The notes under the pieces are model-generated. The model was not told where the DNA came from. It did not search any database and saw only the letters and a list, made by a program, of their open reading frames with translations. DNA of 64,000 bases from Chromobotia macracanthus (Eukaryota; Chordata; Actinopteri; Cypriniformes; Botiidae). Positions 26,701 to 37,734 of this stretch are shown in pieces. Positions within the stretch are counted from its first letter, which is position 1, and the number at the start of each line of letters is the position of its first letter. The stretch covers positions 262,501-326,500 of the forward strand of contig JAZGTH010000141.1 in assembly GCA_036877525.1 (NCBI GenBank), given 5' to 3'. The translations under genes and the position numbers were made by a program.

Positions 26701-29700
26701 GAGGAAATATAGAGTGTGTGGTCTGCTATAACAGCTATGAGACCTAAAGATTTTATACTTCATTTGTGTTAGCGTCATCATTTATAATATGTTATAATAG
26801 AAGATATCTGAGACTAACAGCAATTAAAAATGTTATGTTAATAATGGTATTTCATAGTGTATATAACAGGTAACCATTTTTTTTACTTTGTGAATTGAAT
26901 TGAAACTGTGAATTGAAAAATAAACACATAAATTAGACAATTTGACCAAAAAATATAATTGTTGGATTTAATAATCCATCAGAAAAATGTTATTACAATA
27001 GAAGATGTAATACTGATGCCAATGTTGTCTCTCTCTGTATGCAGATGAGATCTCGAAGCACAAAGGTCCTCCAGTGTTCACTCAGGCTGAGAGATATAAG
27101 ATGGTGCGAGCCATAAAATGGGTGGATGAGATTGTGAAAGGAGCTCCATACGTCACCACGCTTGAGACTCTAGACAAATACTGTTGCGATTTCTGTGTTC
27201 ATGGAGGTCAGAGTTTAATCATAATAACCATGTTTAACCTTATCACCAGAACCAACAAATAAACAGTGAGAATCCTTGAGAACAGTGAGAAAGTAGCTTG
27301 TTAGGTGTCACTACTAAAGCTCAGTTTTTGAGCTCACCTTCATGCCATCCCAGATTAGGGATTAGTTAATTCATTAGTTAATTCATTAACTAACATTAAC
27401 AATGAGCAACAGCATTTACAGCATTTATTAATGTGTGTTAGTGTTAGTTAATGCAAATACAACAGTTCATTGTTCCTTAATGTTGGTTCATTGTGTTAAA
27501 TTAAATGTTAAACAAAACTTAAAACTATTGTTAATTGTTAGTTCATGTTACCTATTTAGTCTCCTATTAGTAATGCTAACAAATAAAACCTTACATTAAC
27601 AAATAGTGTTAGTGCTTAGTGTTAATAAATATTTTTATTTTTGTAAAAATATGCCGTCACTCTATGTCCTTATATGGGATTCAACAAGCTCCAAAAAGCA
27701 CATACCACATAACAGTAATCCAAACGACTCAAGTGGTTTAATAAATGATAGGTGTGTGGAGACTTAATCCTTAGTATCAGTTAAAAATGATTGGGATGTA
27801 CTGTTCCATTTGTACCCGTACCCTTTGGGTTTAAACTACCTGAGGTGGCCTTCATAAGAAAGTTCACTGTAGTTTACTCTTGCCAGCCTCATTATGACCG
27901 ATTTAGCATTAATTTCTTAGGTATGGCTCTGTTTGCAGATGACATCACTCTCACTGTGGATGGAAAAGACACGTATGAAGAAGTTAAGAGGTCAGGCAGG
28001 TACAGGTGAGTCCATATTCTACAGCCGGCTTACTGCTGCTGATGATGTTTAGATGTTTAGTACTGTTCTCATGCAGGATGGATGTCTTTATAGAGAGTGT
28101 AAGAGAACGCAAGGGGTATCAACTACAGACCTGGTTGGCCGCATGCTGCTAATGACCAAAGCTCATCATAGCAACATGGTGAGGCTCTCCACACTAAAGC
28201 CACAAACATACAAGTATGTGAGCACATGCTATATAGCTCAGTTTTACTCATTGTTGCATTTCAAAATGTGTCAAATCACAATTCATAACACAAGTCAAAT
28301 ATTTGCTGCATTTTCAGTGTTGCCTCAAGGGTTGCTATGCGGGCGTTATTAAACTGCTTTTATGGTCAGTTCAGATCAACGTTAGTTAAAATGACAATGT
28401 GTTTTTAGCTAGTTAAAAGCAACCTCTGTACTGAAGTTTGTCATTGCCAAAGGAATGCAAGTTTTGCACGTTTGCAATAGTTTAACAAAGCATCCGCTTC
28501 TGTGTTTGCCTGGAATATGTTCCGGGCCTAATTCTCATTGTATGCTGTAGGTACCCACTCACTGTTAAACTGGACATTCATTGCTGAAAACTTTTTTCCT
28601 TCTTCAGGGCAGTTCAGACTATCAACAACACACAGACAACTTTGGAAGAGTGAGTTTTTTTCCTTGCTGCTCTATCTGTAATAACAGAGAAATAATAAAA
28701 AACAGAAATGTTTCAATAAAAAAATCAGAATTTTGCTTAGTCATCCTAAGATCTCCCTCTTTAGGGTCTCTGGATTTCTACTTGTTTTTAAAATTTTTTG
28801 TCCTTTCTTCTGCTAGCACTGCCTGCTTTATGCATCTGCCAAGGTGGCATATAAAAAGGCTTTATTGTGATCTGATAGTCCATAATCAACGCCTCAGTTG
28901 TAACCAGAGCTATGAATGGCACCTCTCTCCCTGTATTTAACATTAATTAAGCAGTTCTCACTCAAAACTAAACTACACTCAGCAGTAGAAGAGAAATATT
29001 GGCATGAACATATAGCTGATGGCTCCTTTAATAGGTTGCCTGTTTGATGTCAACAAGAAACGTCATTCACAGCCAATTGTGACGTATTTCAAAGTGAAAC
29101 ATGAAAAGTAATTGCTATATGACAGGTGGTTAGAGGGGAGGGGCTGAAAACTAGAAGCCTTTGTAACATCTGCCGAAAAGTCACCACAGAGCTGAAACAT
29201 GTTATTACATAAAAGATTGCAATGACAAAACTGATTGAAATCAAAGATCACTCTTTAGCCTGTTAAAGCCATTGAAGTAATCATGCTGTGCTACATGTTA
29301 TTAAATGTAACAAAAGCTATTATGTAAATATATGCATAAACATGCATTATTAACAGTTTTAAAACAGTTGACGATAGTAGATAGATTTCTGTAACTTATC
29401 ATTACTGCACTGCTGCCTATAGGGTCCAAAGGGCCACAGTCCCTGGACAGGAGTGTCACAGTTCCTGCAAACGTCCCAAAAAATCATACAGTTTGCCTCA
29501 GGGCAGGAACCACAGCCAGGAGACACCATCATCTATGTGGCTGGAGATTTTGACCTATTCCGTATCTTGTTATGTTTAGGCCATGCTTAAATGAATAGTA
29601 TTATGAAAAAACTAGATAGGTACATTTTCTGGAGAAAATGTGAGTAGTGCTTGTGGTGACAAAACCTGGGGATATTTAAATGATGTTAACATGTTTTAAC

Positions 29701-32700
29701 ATGATACTAACACGATTGCACATGATGCTAACATGTTTTAACATGATGCTAACATGATTTAGCATGATGCTTGTATGATTTAGCATATTTAACATAATGA
29801 TTTAACATAATGCTAGTATGATTTTCCATGGTAGATATATTAAAATATGGCTTATTCACGATGCTATGAGATTGCTAGGGTGATCTAAATGGTTGCTAGG
29901 GTGTGGTCAGGAAGTTGCCAGGGCAATATCTAAAGCCCACTGACAGCCCAAGTCAAATACGCCCACCCACATGTCTCTACAATGTTCTAATGCTGAGATA
30001 AGGATTATTAATTTAATTACATGGATGCTAGGGTACAGTAAATGTTTGCTAGGGTGTAGCTAGACAGTTAACAGGGTAAAACCAATAGACGGATGTGTGT
30101 GTGAATCAAAAGAGCCAACTCCTATGTCTCTATGGTTTTCTGGAACTGAGATATAGCTAATTCATGTTGGTTGCTAGGATGCTCTAAATAGTTGCTAGGG
30201 CAGGGCTGAACCTTTCATGGTAATAATTAAAGACTATTTGCCATTCTGGCCACCAACTTGTCTCTCTGATGTTCTGATGCCTGTCACCTTTTTAAATGGA
30301 AGTCAAATGGTTGCTAGGGCTTGAAAATGAAGTTGAAATGTCACCATTTGTTGCTGATTGCTAAGATGAGAGATATGAGCCCACCCCCAAGTCTCTACGA
30401 CATTCTGATGCGGAGCTATAACGTCACAAAATTCAGCCCAATGTTAAGTCCATGTAGTTTTTTAAGTAAGTGGTATGTAAGTATGTGGTATGTGTGTTTT
30501 TACATGTTACAACAACCCTACATTCATATGATATGATATCATATCATATATATATGTATATAGTGTTATATCATATAGATAGTGTTTCCTGTATGCTCTC
30601 TACACGTGTTTGATGTTGTCCTTCCTGAGATGTAATTCAGATATTGGCCATGTGGACTTCCTGGAGGCAGTGTCCAAGCTTTCAGAAAAACCATATGTTA
30701 TCGTGGGCTTACACTTTGACCAGGTAAGCTACAGCACGTTTTATAATCATTAAATGTAATATTGTTCTTCCTTGCTTAGACATACTGCTCATTGTTTTGG
30801 ATAGAGAGCATCTAAGAGAAAAAGGATGAACTATTCTTTCTTTATATTATGACTCTAGGAAGTAAATCGCTACAAAGGGAAAAACTATCCCATCATGAAC
30901 ATCCATGAGAGGACACTGAGTGTGCTGGCCTGTCGAGTGAGTACTCTGGGTCTCCCATCTCACATTTTTTTGCAATTTTAGGAACAGTTCACAAAAAATT
31001 ATTTATTTACTCAAACTCATGTTCCTGCAAACCTTTGATTATACTAATGTATGTATAAAAATAGAATTGACAATAAACTAATTCTTAATTTGCCCATTTA
31101 TCCCAAACTTCCAGTATGTCTCTGAGGTTGTGATAGGAGCACCATATGCAGTCACTAAAGATTTACTGGACCATTTCAAGGTATACAGTCTTCCATGGTT
31201 TTGACTATTTACCAGACAGAACAGTTTCAATGTAAAATTACAAATCATAATCATAAACTCTCAAAAAAATGAGAGTTTTTAACAAAAAAATGTTCCAGGA
31301 GAGAACTGACCCTCCCTGTTGAGACTGGTCTCTCCCAAGGTTTTCTCTATCTATACATCAATGGAGTTTGGGTTCCTTGCCACTGCTGCCCTGTTGGCAT
31401 GCTTATTGGGAGATATTTAGGGTTTTGTAAATTGCTAATAAATTGCTTTTGACATAATACTCTAACTACTGTCCTAAAGACTCTACTATTTCATTATTTA
31501 TTTTTTCCCATTTCCCATTCTGTTTTATTATGAAATGTTCAAATATTTTATGGTATTTTTGCAAATCCCTTATATTCCTGTTCTGTAAATTTTTATGTTC
31601 TTTCTAAGCGCCATCTCCATGTAAGCTGGAATGGCATATCTTGCTTAATATGATACCTGTTATCTATTATGTTAGTTGACTAAATGTTGCATTGTCTCAA
31701 AAGTACATACTGTTTTAGTAGGCTTTCTAGATACATTACATTACCCTCACATAAACAACTGAGATAGGTATGAGCCTTCGCATGCAATGACAGGTATTTC
31801 TGATGCACATTTATTTATTCAAATGGTCCAAGTGTGTAATTGTCATACATTTTTTATTTCATAAACCAATTGCAATCTTAGTATTTCTAATCAGTTTTAC
31901 TACTATACATTTTACAATTAACAATAAAAATTTGCAATAATACCACTGTTTTACGGTGGAGGCTCCCGTACCATCTCCCCTGAACCACCAGAGGGATCCG
32001 TCACCTGAATATTAGGTTTCAGTTTGGACTACAATTCCCATAGGGCCATATTCCTGGGGCTGATTACTTCCTCACCTGTTCCCCATTTACTCCACTATAT
32101 AAACCCCATGTTTACTCATGCTGGTTGTGAAGTCTTGTTTTGCACCTGCTAATGGTTCTGAGCGGTTCTATTGTTATTGGATTACATGTTGCTACTTTGG
32201 ATTGTGTATTGTTACTCTGATTGTTTGCTGCCTGCCCCGACCTTGGATTGTTTACTGTTGCCGCTTAGCCTAGCCCTTGCTACACCTGTTTACTGTTGCC
32301 AACCCTGCCTGCTTGACTACTCTTAATAAACTGCTGCGAATGGATCCAACTGCCTCTGTCCCTTTGTTACAACCACATTCTGTATTGTCCGTTTCTTAAT
32401 GTTTCTGTTTTCTGTGTTTTTATTTTGTATGTAAAGCTGCTTTGAAACAATATAACATTCTAAAATGTATAAAATTGAAGTGAATCGAACAGTTTTTATT
32501 TTTGAGTTGATGACATTTGACATTCCCTTATATAGCGTAACACTCTCTTTTTGTTGTAGGTGGATCTTGTTTGCCATGGAAAAAATGAGGTGTTTCCAGA
32601 CAAATATGGATCAGACCCTTATGCTGTAAGTGTCATATTGGTAATTACTCACAATTCTAATAAGCAGAGTACAGTACACTTCTGTTTGATGATGAAATGG

Positions 32701-33159
32701 TATGCATATTTTCTACACAGGTACCAAAGAGAATGGGGATATTGTGGACAGTGGACAGCGGAAATAGTCTCACCACTGATGACATTGTGCAAAGGATCAT
32801 CAAAAACAGGTGTTACAAACTCAACTTCTGTTGGGTTCTTGGTACTTATTTACTCACCTTGTTGCCATTCAAACCCAAAGGCTTTCTTTGTTGTTGAAAC
32901 CAAAACAAAGACTTTTTAAAAATGTACTGGTTTTTATACTTAAACAGGTGGATTTTGCCTTCTCAAGCTTCAGAAATACACAAAATCTTCACAGAATAAT
33001 TCTATGCAAATTGTGATGTATATTCCAAGTGGTCTAAAGGCATATAAATGGGTTGGCATCAAAATCTTGATTTGTGCCATTTCTCGTTATTGTCTCTTAA
33101 ACAACATTTTTAAAAAATGTTTTCGAAGAACAAAGAATTGGGGGTTTGAACAATAAATA

Positions 33160-33197
<38 letters not shown>

Positions 33198-33357
33198 AAA
33201 TATGCCTATGTCTGCAAGGTTACTGTTTGAGGAAAGGAATCAGAAAAAAGAGGCTAAAGAGATGGCAGTGATCCAGGCCATGATGAGAAGAGAAGAGGAA
33301 AAAGGCAAAGGAGAGAGCACAGGCTGTGCTGTAGGAAAATACACCATCAAAAACTAA
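20749..33357 (+). CDS. pcyt2: Ethanolamine-phosphate cytidylyltransferase (Pcyt2)
   Basis: Thirteen coding exons with GT-AG borders and continuous frame: 20749-20846, 26107-26195, 27045-27206, 27939-28005, 28094-28178, 28608-28649, 29423-29561, 30641-30723, 30859-30936, 31115-31180, 32560-32625, 32721-32809, 33219-33357. The total of 1203 nt gives 400 aa (human about 389). The enzyme makes CDP-ethanolamine from CTP and phosphoethanolamine, the rate-setting step of the Kennedy route to phosphatidylethanolamine, in the cytosol and at the ER surface. It has two tandem nucleotidyltransferase domains with HxGH signatures: HYGH at residues 38-41 and HIGH at 228-231. RTQGVSTT of the first domain is in exon 5. 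The linker exon of 42 nt (exon 6) is shorter than the alternatively spliced human linker. The first exon has an Ala/basic tail; the last codes a Lys/Glu-rich C-terminus ending KYTIKN, which differs from mammals. No stops or frameshifts. This start is the first ATG in frame and gives the conserved VRVWCDG. Confidence 0.97.
21045..21072. repeat. (AAT)n microsatellite
   Basis: An AATAATAAT tract with one interruption in pcyt2 intron 1. Confidence 0.85.
21660..22085. repeat. Dispersed repeat rich in GGTTGCTAGGGTG, copy 1
   Basis: Located in pcyt2 intron 1. It carries several GGTTGCTAGGGTG words and shares longer blocks with 29840-30460 (GCCAGGGCAATA, ACTGACAGCCCAA, TCTAATGCTGAGAT). It is a multicopy cyprinid-type repeat of unclear class, with no coding frame. 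Confidence 0.65.
22090..26030. other. pcyt2 intron 1 remainder, nothing assigned
   Basis: I find no exon, RNA gene or classifiable repeat. Open frames such as 23420-23704 (+), 23663-24031 (-) and 23724-23990 (+) overlap each other on both strands, which suggests low stop density rather than coding. At 25145-25205 short ACTGTAATAC / GTAATACAATT words make a weak inverted arrangement. Confidence 0.4.
26198..26220. repeat. (CA)n microsatellite at the pcyt2 exon 2 donor
   Basis: A CA run begins two bases after the GTGACG donor of exon 2 (exon end 26195). CA repeats immediately downstream of donors can bind hnRNP L and alter splicing (general knowledge); no effect can be shown here. Confidence 0.8.
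27350..27640. repeat. Dispersed TTAACTAACATTAAC-type repeat
   Basis: pcyt2 intron 3 holds repeated ATTAACTAACATTAACAAT, GTTAGTTAATG and ACATTAACAAATAG words. The arrangement, with complementary ends, resembles a MITE family common in cyprinids. Exact ends were not resolved. Confidence 0.5.
29690..30460. repeat. ATGCTAACATG tandem array plus GGTTGCTAGGGTG repeat, copy 2
   Basis: pcyt2 intron 7. Positions 29690-29825 hold a degenerate tandem array of about 20-bp units (ATGATGCTAACATGTTTTAAC and variants). It is followed to 30460 by a second copy of the repeat seen at 21660-22085, with at least six TTGCTAGG words. Confidence 0.65.
30526..30549. repeat. 24-bp perfect palindrome of ATATG/CATAT
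   Basis: A fully self-complementary ATAT/GATATC-centred run next to a short TA tract in pcyt2 intron 7. Such AT palindromes are prone to hairpins and length change. Confidence 0.8.
31270..31946 (+). mobile_element. L2-like LINE 3' tail, left part (interrupted by an LTR)
   Basis: Lies in pcyt2 intron 10. Landmarks: TCTCCCAAGGTTTTCTCTAT, TGGAGTTTGGGTTCCTTGCC, TTAGGGTTTTGTAAATTGC, then GCAATAATACCAC where the LTR is inserted. The tail resumes at 32377-32480 (TTTTATTTTGTATGTAAAGC, TAAAATTGAAGTGAATC). Confidence 0.65.
31947..32371 (+). mobile_element. Solo LTR (Ty3/gypsy-like) in pcyt2 intron 10
   Basis: A 425-bp unit begins TGTTTTACGG and ends TTTGTTACA. It is flanked by the 5-bp target duplication ACCAC (31942-31946 and 32372-32376). 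A TATATAAA-type box lies near 32096 and an AATAAA-like signal near 32325. No internal element sequence is present, so it is most simply a solo LTR left by LTR-LTR recombination. It is on the same strand as pcyt2, so its promoter and polyadenylation signals face the gene's direction. It interrupts a LINE tail, which fixes the order of insertion. Confidence 0.8.
32377..32480 (+). mobile_element. L2-like LINE 3' tail, right part
   Basis: Continuation of the tail left of the solo LTR. Comparison with the - strand copy at 34415-34640 shows the two parts join at the LTR target site. Confidence 0.6.
33145..33200. repeat. (TA)n(T)n tract just before pcyt2 exon 13
   Basis: A TA dinucleotide run followed by a T-run ends about 20 nt upstream of the exon 13 acceptor (AG at 33217-33218) and may serve as its polypyrimidine tract. 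Confidence 0.8.
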
Positions 33358-34080
33358 TGAAACCCAACACATGCTGTTGACTTGCCTATTATGTGTCCAC
33401 ATACTGGAATTACTCAACAGAACCACCAGCAACCAGGAGATCAACCTTTGATTGTATAAAGTAGCGTGTTATTTTGGTGTGTGGCCATATAGACAGCATC
33501 TGCTTTTGTGAACCTCTCTTATTCTTCTCAGTTACCACCTGAACAACAAACAGAGTGGAGAAAGCTCATTAATGGCACTTCTTGATGCAGCTTGGACCTC
33601 ATCATTTCCTTACTGTGCAGGACCATTCTCATCAAATCTGTCCCTTAAGGAGGGGGTGGGTATGTGTGATAGACCTTGCTGTGTGCAGGGTAGTGTCACC
33701 TTGATGAACAAGGCATCTTCTGTGATCTTTACATTTACATGTTAATAATTACAGCAATTCCTATTTTGCTGAAACCAACACTCTTCAGGATCAGAATCCA
33801 TTGAAAGAGTATTGCAGTCTTATGCCTTCATACTGTTTATTCCTTATAAAGAATTGATATTTATCTGTTATAATCAACTACCAGTTTTGATGGTAAATTT
33901 GTTTTTCATTATAAAACACTGGAACAAAGTGAACTAGATATGTTAATGGCAACACAGTGCTGTCCGAAAGTCTGAGACCACTAAAAACATTTTAATTCTC
34001 TGCTATTACATTAATAGGTTGTTAGATTGTTAGAATGAACAATTTGAATGAAAAGTTGTACAATAAATACATACAAAATA
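33358..34080 (+). other. pcyt2: pcyt2 3' UTR (probable)
   Basis: Non-coding sequence after the tandem stops TAA TGA. A canonical AATAAA at 34062-34067 is the best candidate poly(A) signal, about 700 nt after the stop. No competing gene feature was seen. Confidence 0.55.
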
Positions 34081-34414
34081 ACTCAATTCAGTGTGAATTC
34101 AGTGTCTTAGCATTAGGTGTTTCCCTTTTTACTTTGATGTCATTCCTTCAAGCGGGTATGGTAAAATAAAATGACGATGTTGCATAGTGCAGAATCTTAA
34201 TTTTATTTTACATTTTTTAAAAACTTTGTTTATCCCCAGATTTAGATTCAGTGTTGTCTTACCCCAAACCATTCTAAATACATCCTTCTAACTAGTCACA
34301 AGGACATAAGAACATTTTCTGGATGGTTCTTTTGTTAAACTTCTTTCTGTTACATTCTTGTAGATAACCTGATATATTTAATGTCTCTGTTGTTTTAAAT
34401 CGATCAGTTGTTTT

Positions 34415-34640
34415 TCAATTCAGTTCAGTTTTTTATTTAGTGCTTTTTAAAATGTTACATTGCTTCAAAACAGCTTTAAGTATAATGAAAAATAAAACAC
34501 AAAAAACAGAACAATTGTCAAACATGTACAACACAGAAAACAGAATACATGGTACTATTGCAACTTTTAATTGTTCATTATGAGATGTATATTAATAAAA
34601 CTAATAATGGATATTAGGTTTGTTGTTTGTTTATGAATAA
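34415..34640 (-). mobile_element. L2-like LINE 3'-tail copy (reverse orientation)
   Basis: Begins CAATTCAGTTCAGTTTTTTA, the reverse of the family terminus, and shares ACATGGTACTATTGCAAC with the sequence flanking the solo LTR. Just downstream of the pcyt2 poly(A) region. Confidence 0.6.
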
Positions 34641-35008
34641 AGAGTTGATGTTAAAATATTCTGAGATATTATGGTTTGATCCCAGATATATCTCTAATGT
34701 GATGTGTCTGTGGATGTGCTACCAGTTTTCACTTTTCTATGAAAACCTGCAATTATACTAAATGTCTAGAAATTACGATATAAGTTGTAATATTTAAAAA
34801 CAAACCAAAAATTTAAATGAAATTAATAAAAAAACACACTACAAATACAATTTTATTGTAATCAGTGTAATCTCCTTAAGAATATGATAATGATTTTAGG
34901 GATCAGCATTGTAAGTCAGCTTTAAAGTGACTGTTTTTCCATTCATTATCACTTTTTAATTTCTGAAAAACTAGGTTATCATTGGGTATTCTTAGCCGAT
35001 AACCATTT

Positions 35009-35266
35009 TGTATTGCCACACCAGCAGAGGGAGCCCTCGCCCAACTATTGACTGGATCTGCTTCTACGGTAATTTCCTGTTGGGCAGCCATTTAAGCATG
35101 GCCAGGCCAAACAGGCCTTGTAAATTATTGCCAGTTCTACTGCATCACCAAGCATTTCTATTTGCCTGTTTAATTGCTGTTTAGACTATTTTGCCTGTGT
35201 TCTCGACTCAGATTTCTACTTCATGCTTTGGATTGTTGAACTGTTTTTCCTGGTTAGCAAAAAAAA
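35009..35266 (+). mobile_element. Gypsy LTR fragment, forward arm of an inverted pair
   Basis: Starts TGTATTGCCACACCAGCAG, which aligns with the start of the complete gypsy LTR at 40450 (both carry CAGCAGAGGGAGCCCTC). It is diverged from that LTR but close to the reverse arm at 35508-35868 (shared AGCATGGCCAGGCCAAACAG). It ends abruptly against gag sequence of opposite orientation. Confidence 0.7.
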
Positions 35267-35507
35267 TCCCCACTTGACGAATAAAGCCCAGGCATTGCTC
35301 AGCTGAACCATCAAATTTCTCTGGCATAGCCGGTCCCACAATCTGTGGTGTGGGAGAAGGAAGCAATCAAATGTAATGAGTCAGATGTTTGTTTGCAGAC
35401 CGAAGCTTGTTGAGCTGTTCTTGGTCACACTTGAACACTTCACTTTGATAAGTAAAAGACATTGAAGCTGGGAAACTTCCACTGGATTCATAGGTGGCGA
35501 AGTATTC
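35267..35507 (-). mobile_element. Gypsy gag 5' fragment (reverse arm)
   Basis: On the - strand, just after the LTR end, comes AATACTTCGC (35497-35506 as its complement), then gag-like sequence whose pieces VSQLQ, PEKFDGSAEQC and GFIRQV correspond to the gag of the complete element at 40.8-41.1 kb. Frames are broken. It continues the - strand LTR at 35508-35868. Confidence 0.7.
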
Positions 35508-35868
35508 TGTAATTAGGGTAAGGTTGAAGCCATGTTAGAATCCATTTGCAGAAGTTTATTAAAAAAACAGTTGAACTGAAACAGTTGAAAAAAATGTGAA
35601 GCAGAAATCTGAGTTGAGGTCACAGGCAAAATAGTCAAAATCACAGTAAACGGTCCAACCAGCAAACAAGCAAAAGGGTAATCCAAAAGGCAAAAGTCCA
35701 GAAAAACAGGCAATAAATAAAACAGACAAATAGAAATGCTTGGTAAGGCAGTAGAACTGGCAATACTTCGCAAGGCCTGTTTGGCCTGGCCATGCTTAAA
35801 TGGCTGCCAAACAGGAAATTATTGTAGAAGCAGAGGGAGCTGTACCAGTCAATACTCGGGCGAGGGCT
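35508..35868 (-). mobile_element. Gypsy 5' LTR, reverse arm
   Basis: In its own direction the LTR ends in TTACA (TGTAA at 35508-35512 on the + strand) and contains GCGAAGTATT (complement AATACTTCGC at 35762-35771), which pairs with the site just inside the element. The outer end is truncated within the GGAGCCCTC motif. It belongs to the family of the complete element at 40450. Confidence 0.75.
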
Positions 35869-36589
35869 TTAAAAAGTATACATAACTTTAAATTATGGGA
35901 ACTACTATAATATAATGCTATAAATACTTGGTTATGGATCAAAATATAATATGGTCAGAATTATAACAGTGTTAATTCTTTCTGTTTGGTATTATACAGT
36001 TTGTGTGCTTCCATGGTCACATTTTTACTGTAAACACTTTACGTATGTTCTTGTAACTGAAATCAGCTACATATTTGTTTAAATGAATCATCCTCATTAA
36101 ATCCAAAATCTACCACATTGTCTAGTTTTATTTATTACAGTCTTGGAATCATTATAACAAACATTCATGTCTAAATCTACACAACACATGCAGATAATAA
36201 ATAAATACTGAATAAGTATTTATATGTATGGTGGGCTACTTTATGGGACATGCTGTAATCTTGATACCTTTCATGCTAGTACTTTACCCATCATTTTAAT
36301 TTAAGGTCTTGGCGGTAGAAATTACCACAGCACAATTAATTGAAGTCAGGAGCCCAATTTATCTGAACTCAATTTAAAGCATCTGGTACATTTAAAAACA
36401 AGTTATGAATAATAGTAGTTTATAAAAATGTTTGCAACACTGCTCCAGGTACCTATATTCTACCCTTAAAAACTATTGACAATAGTAGTGGTTTATTATC
36501 TGAGTGTTGCTGTCCTAACTTTTTGTGGAGGCATGTTTTGCATGTGTTCAGAGGTGTGTGAACCCGCTCAATAAAGAGAAGCCAAACGT

Positions 36590-37730
36590 CTCTCGGATAC
36601 ATATGTAACCTCGGTTCCCTGAGAAGGGAACGAGACACTGTGTCAGGTTTGATGCTATGGGGAACGCCTTCGGTGTGACTGGTGTCTAAATCTCATGTCT
36701 AATCACGCTAATGGAATTGCCCACAGCAGTGCCTAATGCGCACTCGAGGCCCTGTTTGCGCTAGACACTCGGAGAGGTGTTTGGCGTGGGACTCGACCCC
36801 GGTCTCCCGTGCCATTGGGCCAACTGCGTAAAGGCTTGGCAATAATGGCTCAAAGGCCTAACACTGCCATTGAGAGGGTCGGCTTAGTGCAATCAACAGC
36901 TTGCCAGCCCATCACCAAGGGAGCAGGGGACCCTCTGTAGCGAGGGTACCGACACCAAGAATCAACCCCAAGGACTGACATCTGAGGGAAGATAATGGCT
37001 TTAACACTCAAACAGGGTCCTTGACCGAGCTCTAAAGAGGCAAGGACCTACTGTCAAGAAGGTCCCAGTTTGCGCATCTGAGCACACCTCAGCCCGGCAC
37101 TCTGCTGAGATGTACGGCACAGAGACACAGAGAGGGGAGGCATTCAGTACAGGACTCAAATGCTGGACTCTTATGCACAAGGCGGGTGGCTTCCTAAATG
37201 CAGAGTCCTGCTGTCAGGTACAGAACACTAACACTACTGGGTAAACTGGGTATTAGCCAAGTTCACAGTTGAGCCAGAGCAGTGGTAAACAGCCATCACT
37301 GCCTGCAGTAACTGGCCCTGATAGGCCTCTGGGGGAGCGGGAGGGATCTACCAACAAGCCCACTTAATGCTCAACCCACGCCCCAGGAAGGTGAAGCTCT
37401 CATGGGGTGGAGGACCTCATATAGGTACAACTCCAACACTACCCGGAAGACAGCAGTCGAACAGGACCAGCTGATCGCTGTGCGCCCGCAGCTCCCTTGA
37501 GAGCTGAGCGCACCTGTTCTTCAACCTGGCAAACAACACAGAATTTGCACGTGTCCTCTGGTGTCAGAACCTGGAGGCACACCCTTCTGAAGTTATTTGC
37601 AGCTAGGTCTATTAGCACTTTGACACGAAAACAACAGACAGATGGCTCTTGAAGACAAAAAAGATGATGACATGCTCTACAGGTGCCCTATGATTCTCGC
37701 GACCACACCTGACATGCATTAGGCACTGCT
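36590..37730 (+). repeat. GC-richer repetitive tract upstream of the BEL/Pao remnant
   Basis: Starts around GTAACCTCGGTTCCCTGAGA, words of a repeat very frequent in cyprinid genomes, and continues with non-coding sequence of base composition unlike the flanks. It may contain the LTR or the 5' internal part of the BEL/Pao element that follows, or be a separate repeat. Class not resolved. Confidence 0.4.
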
Positions 37731-37734
37731 GTGG

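Noticed and set aside
30526..30549. Palindrome as a binding site
   Set aside because: Low-complexity AT alternation is enough to explain it; no context supports a function.
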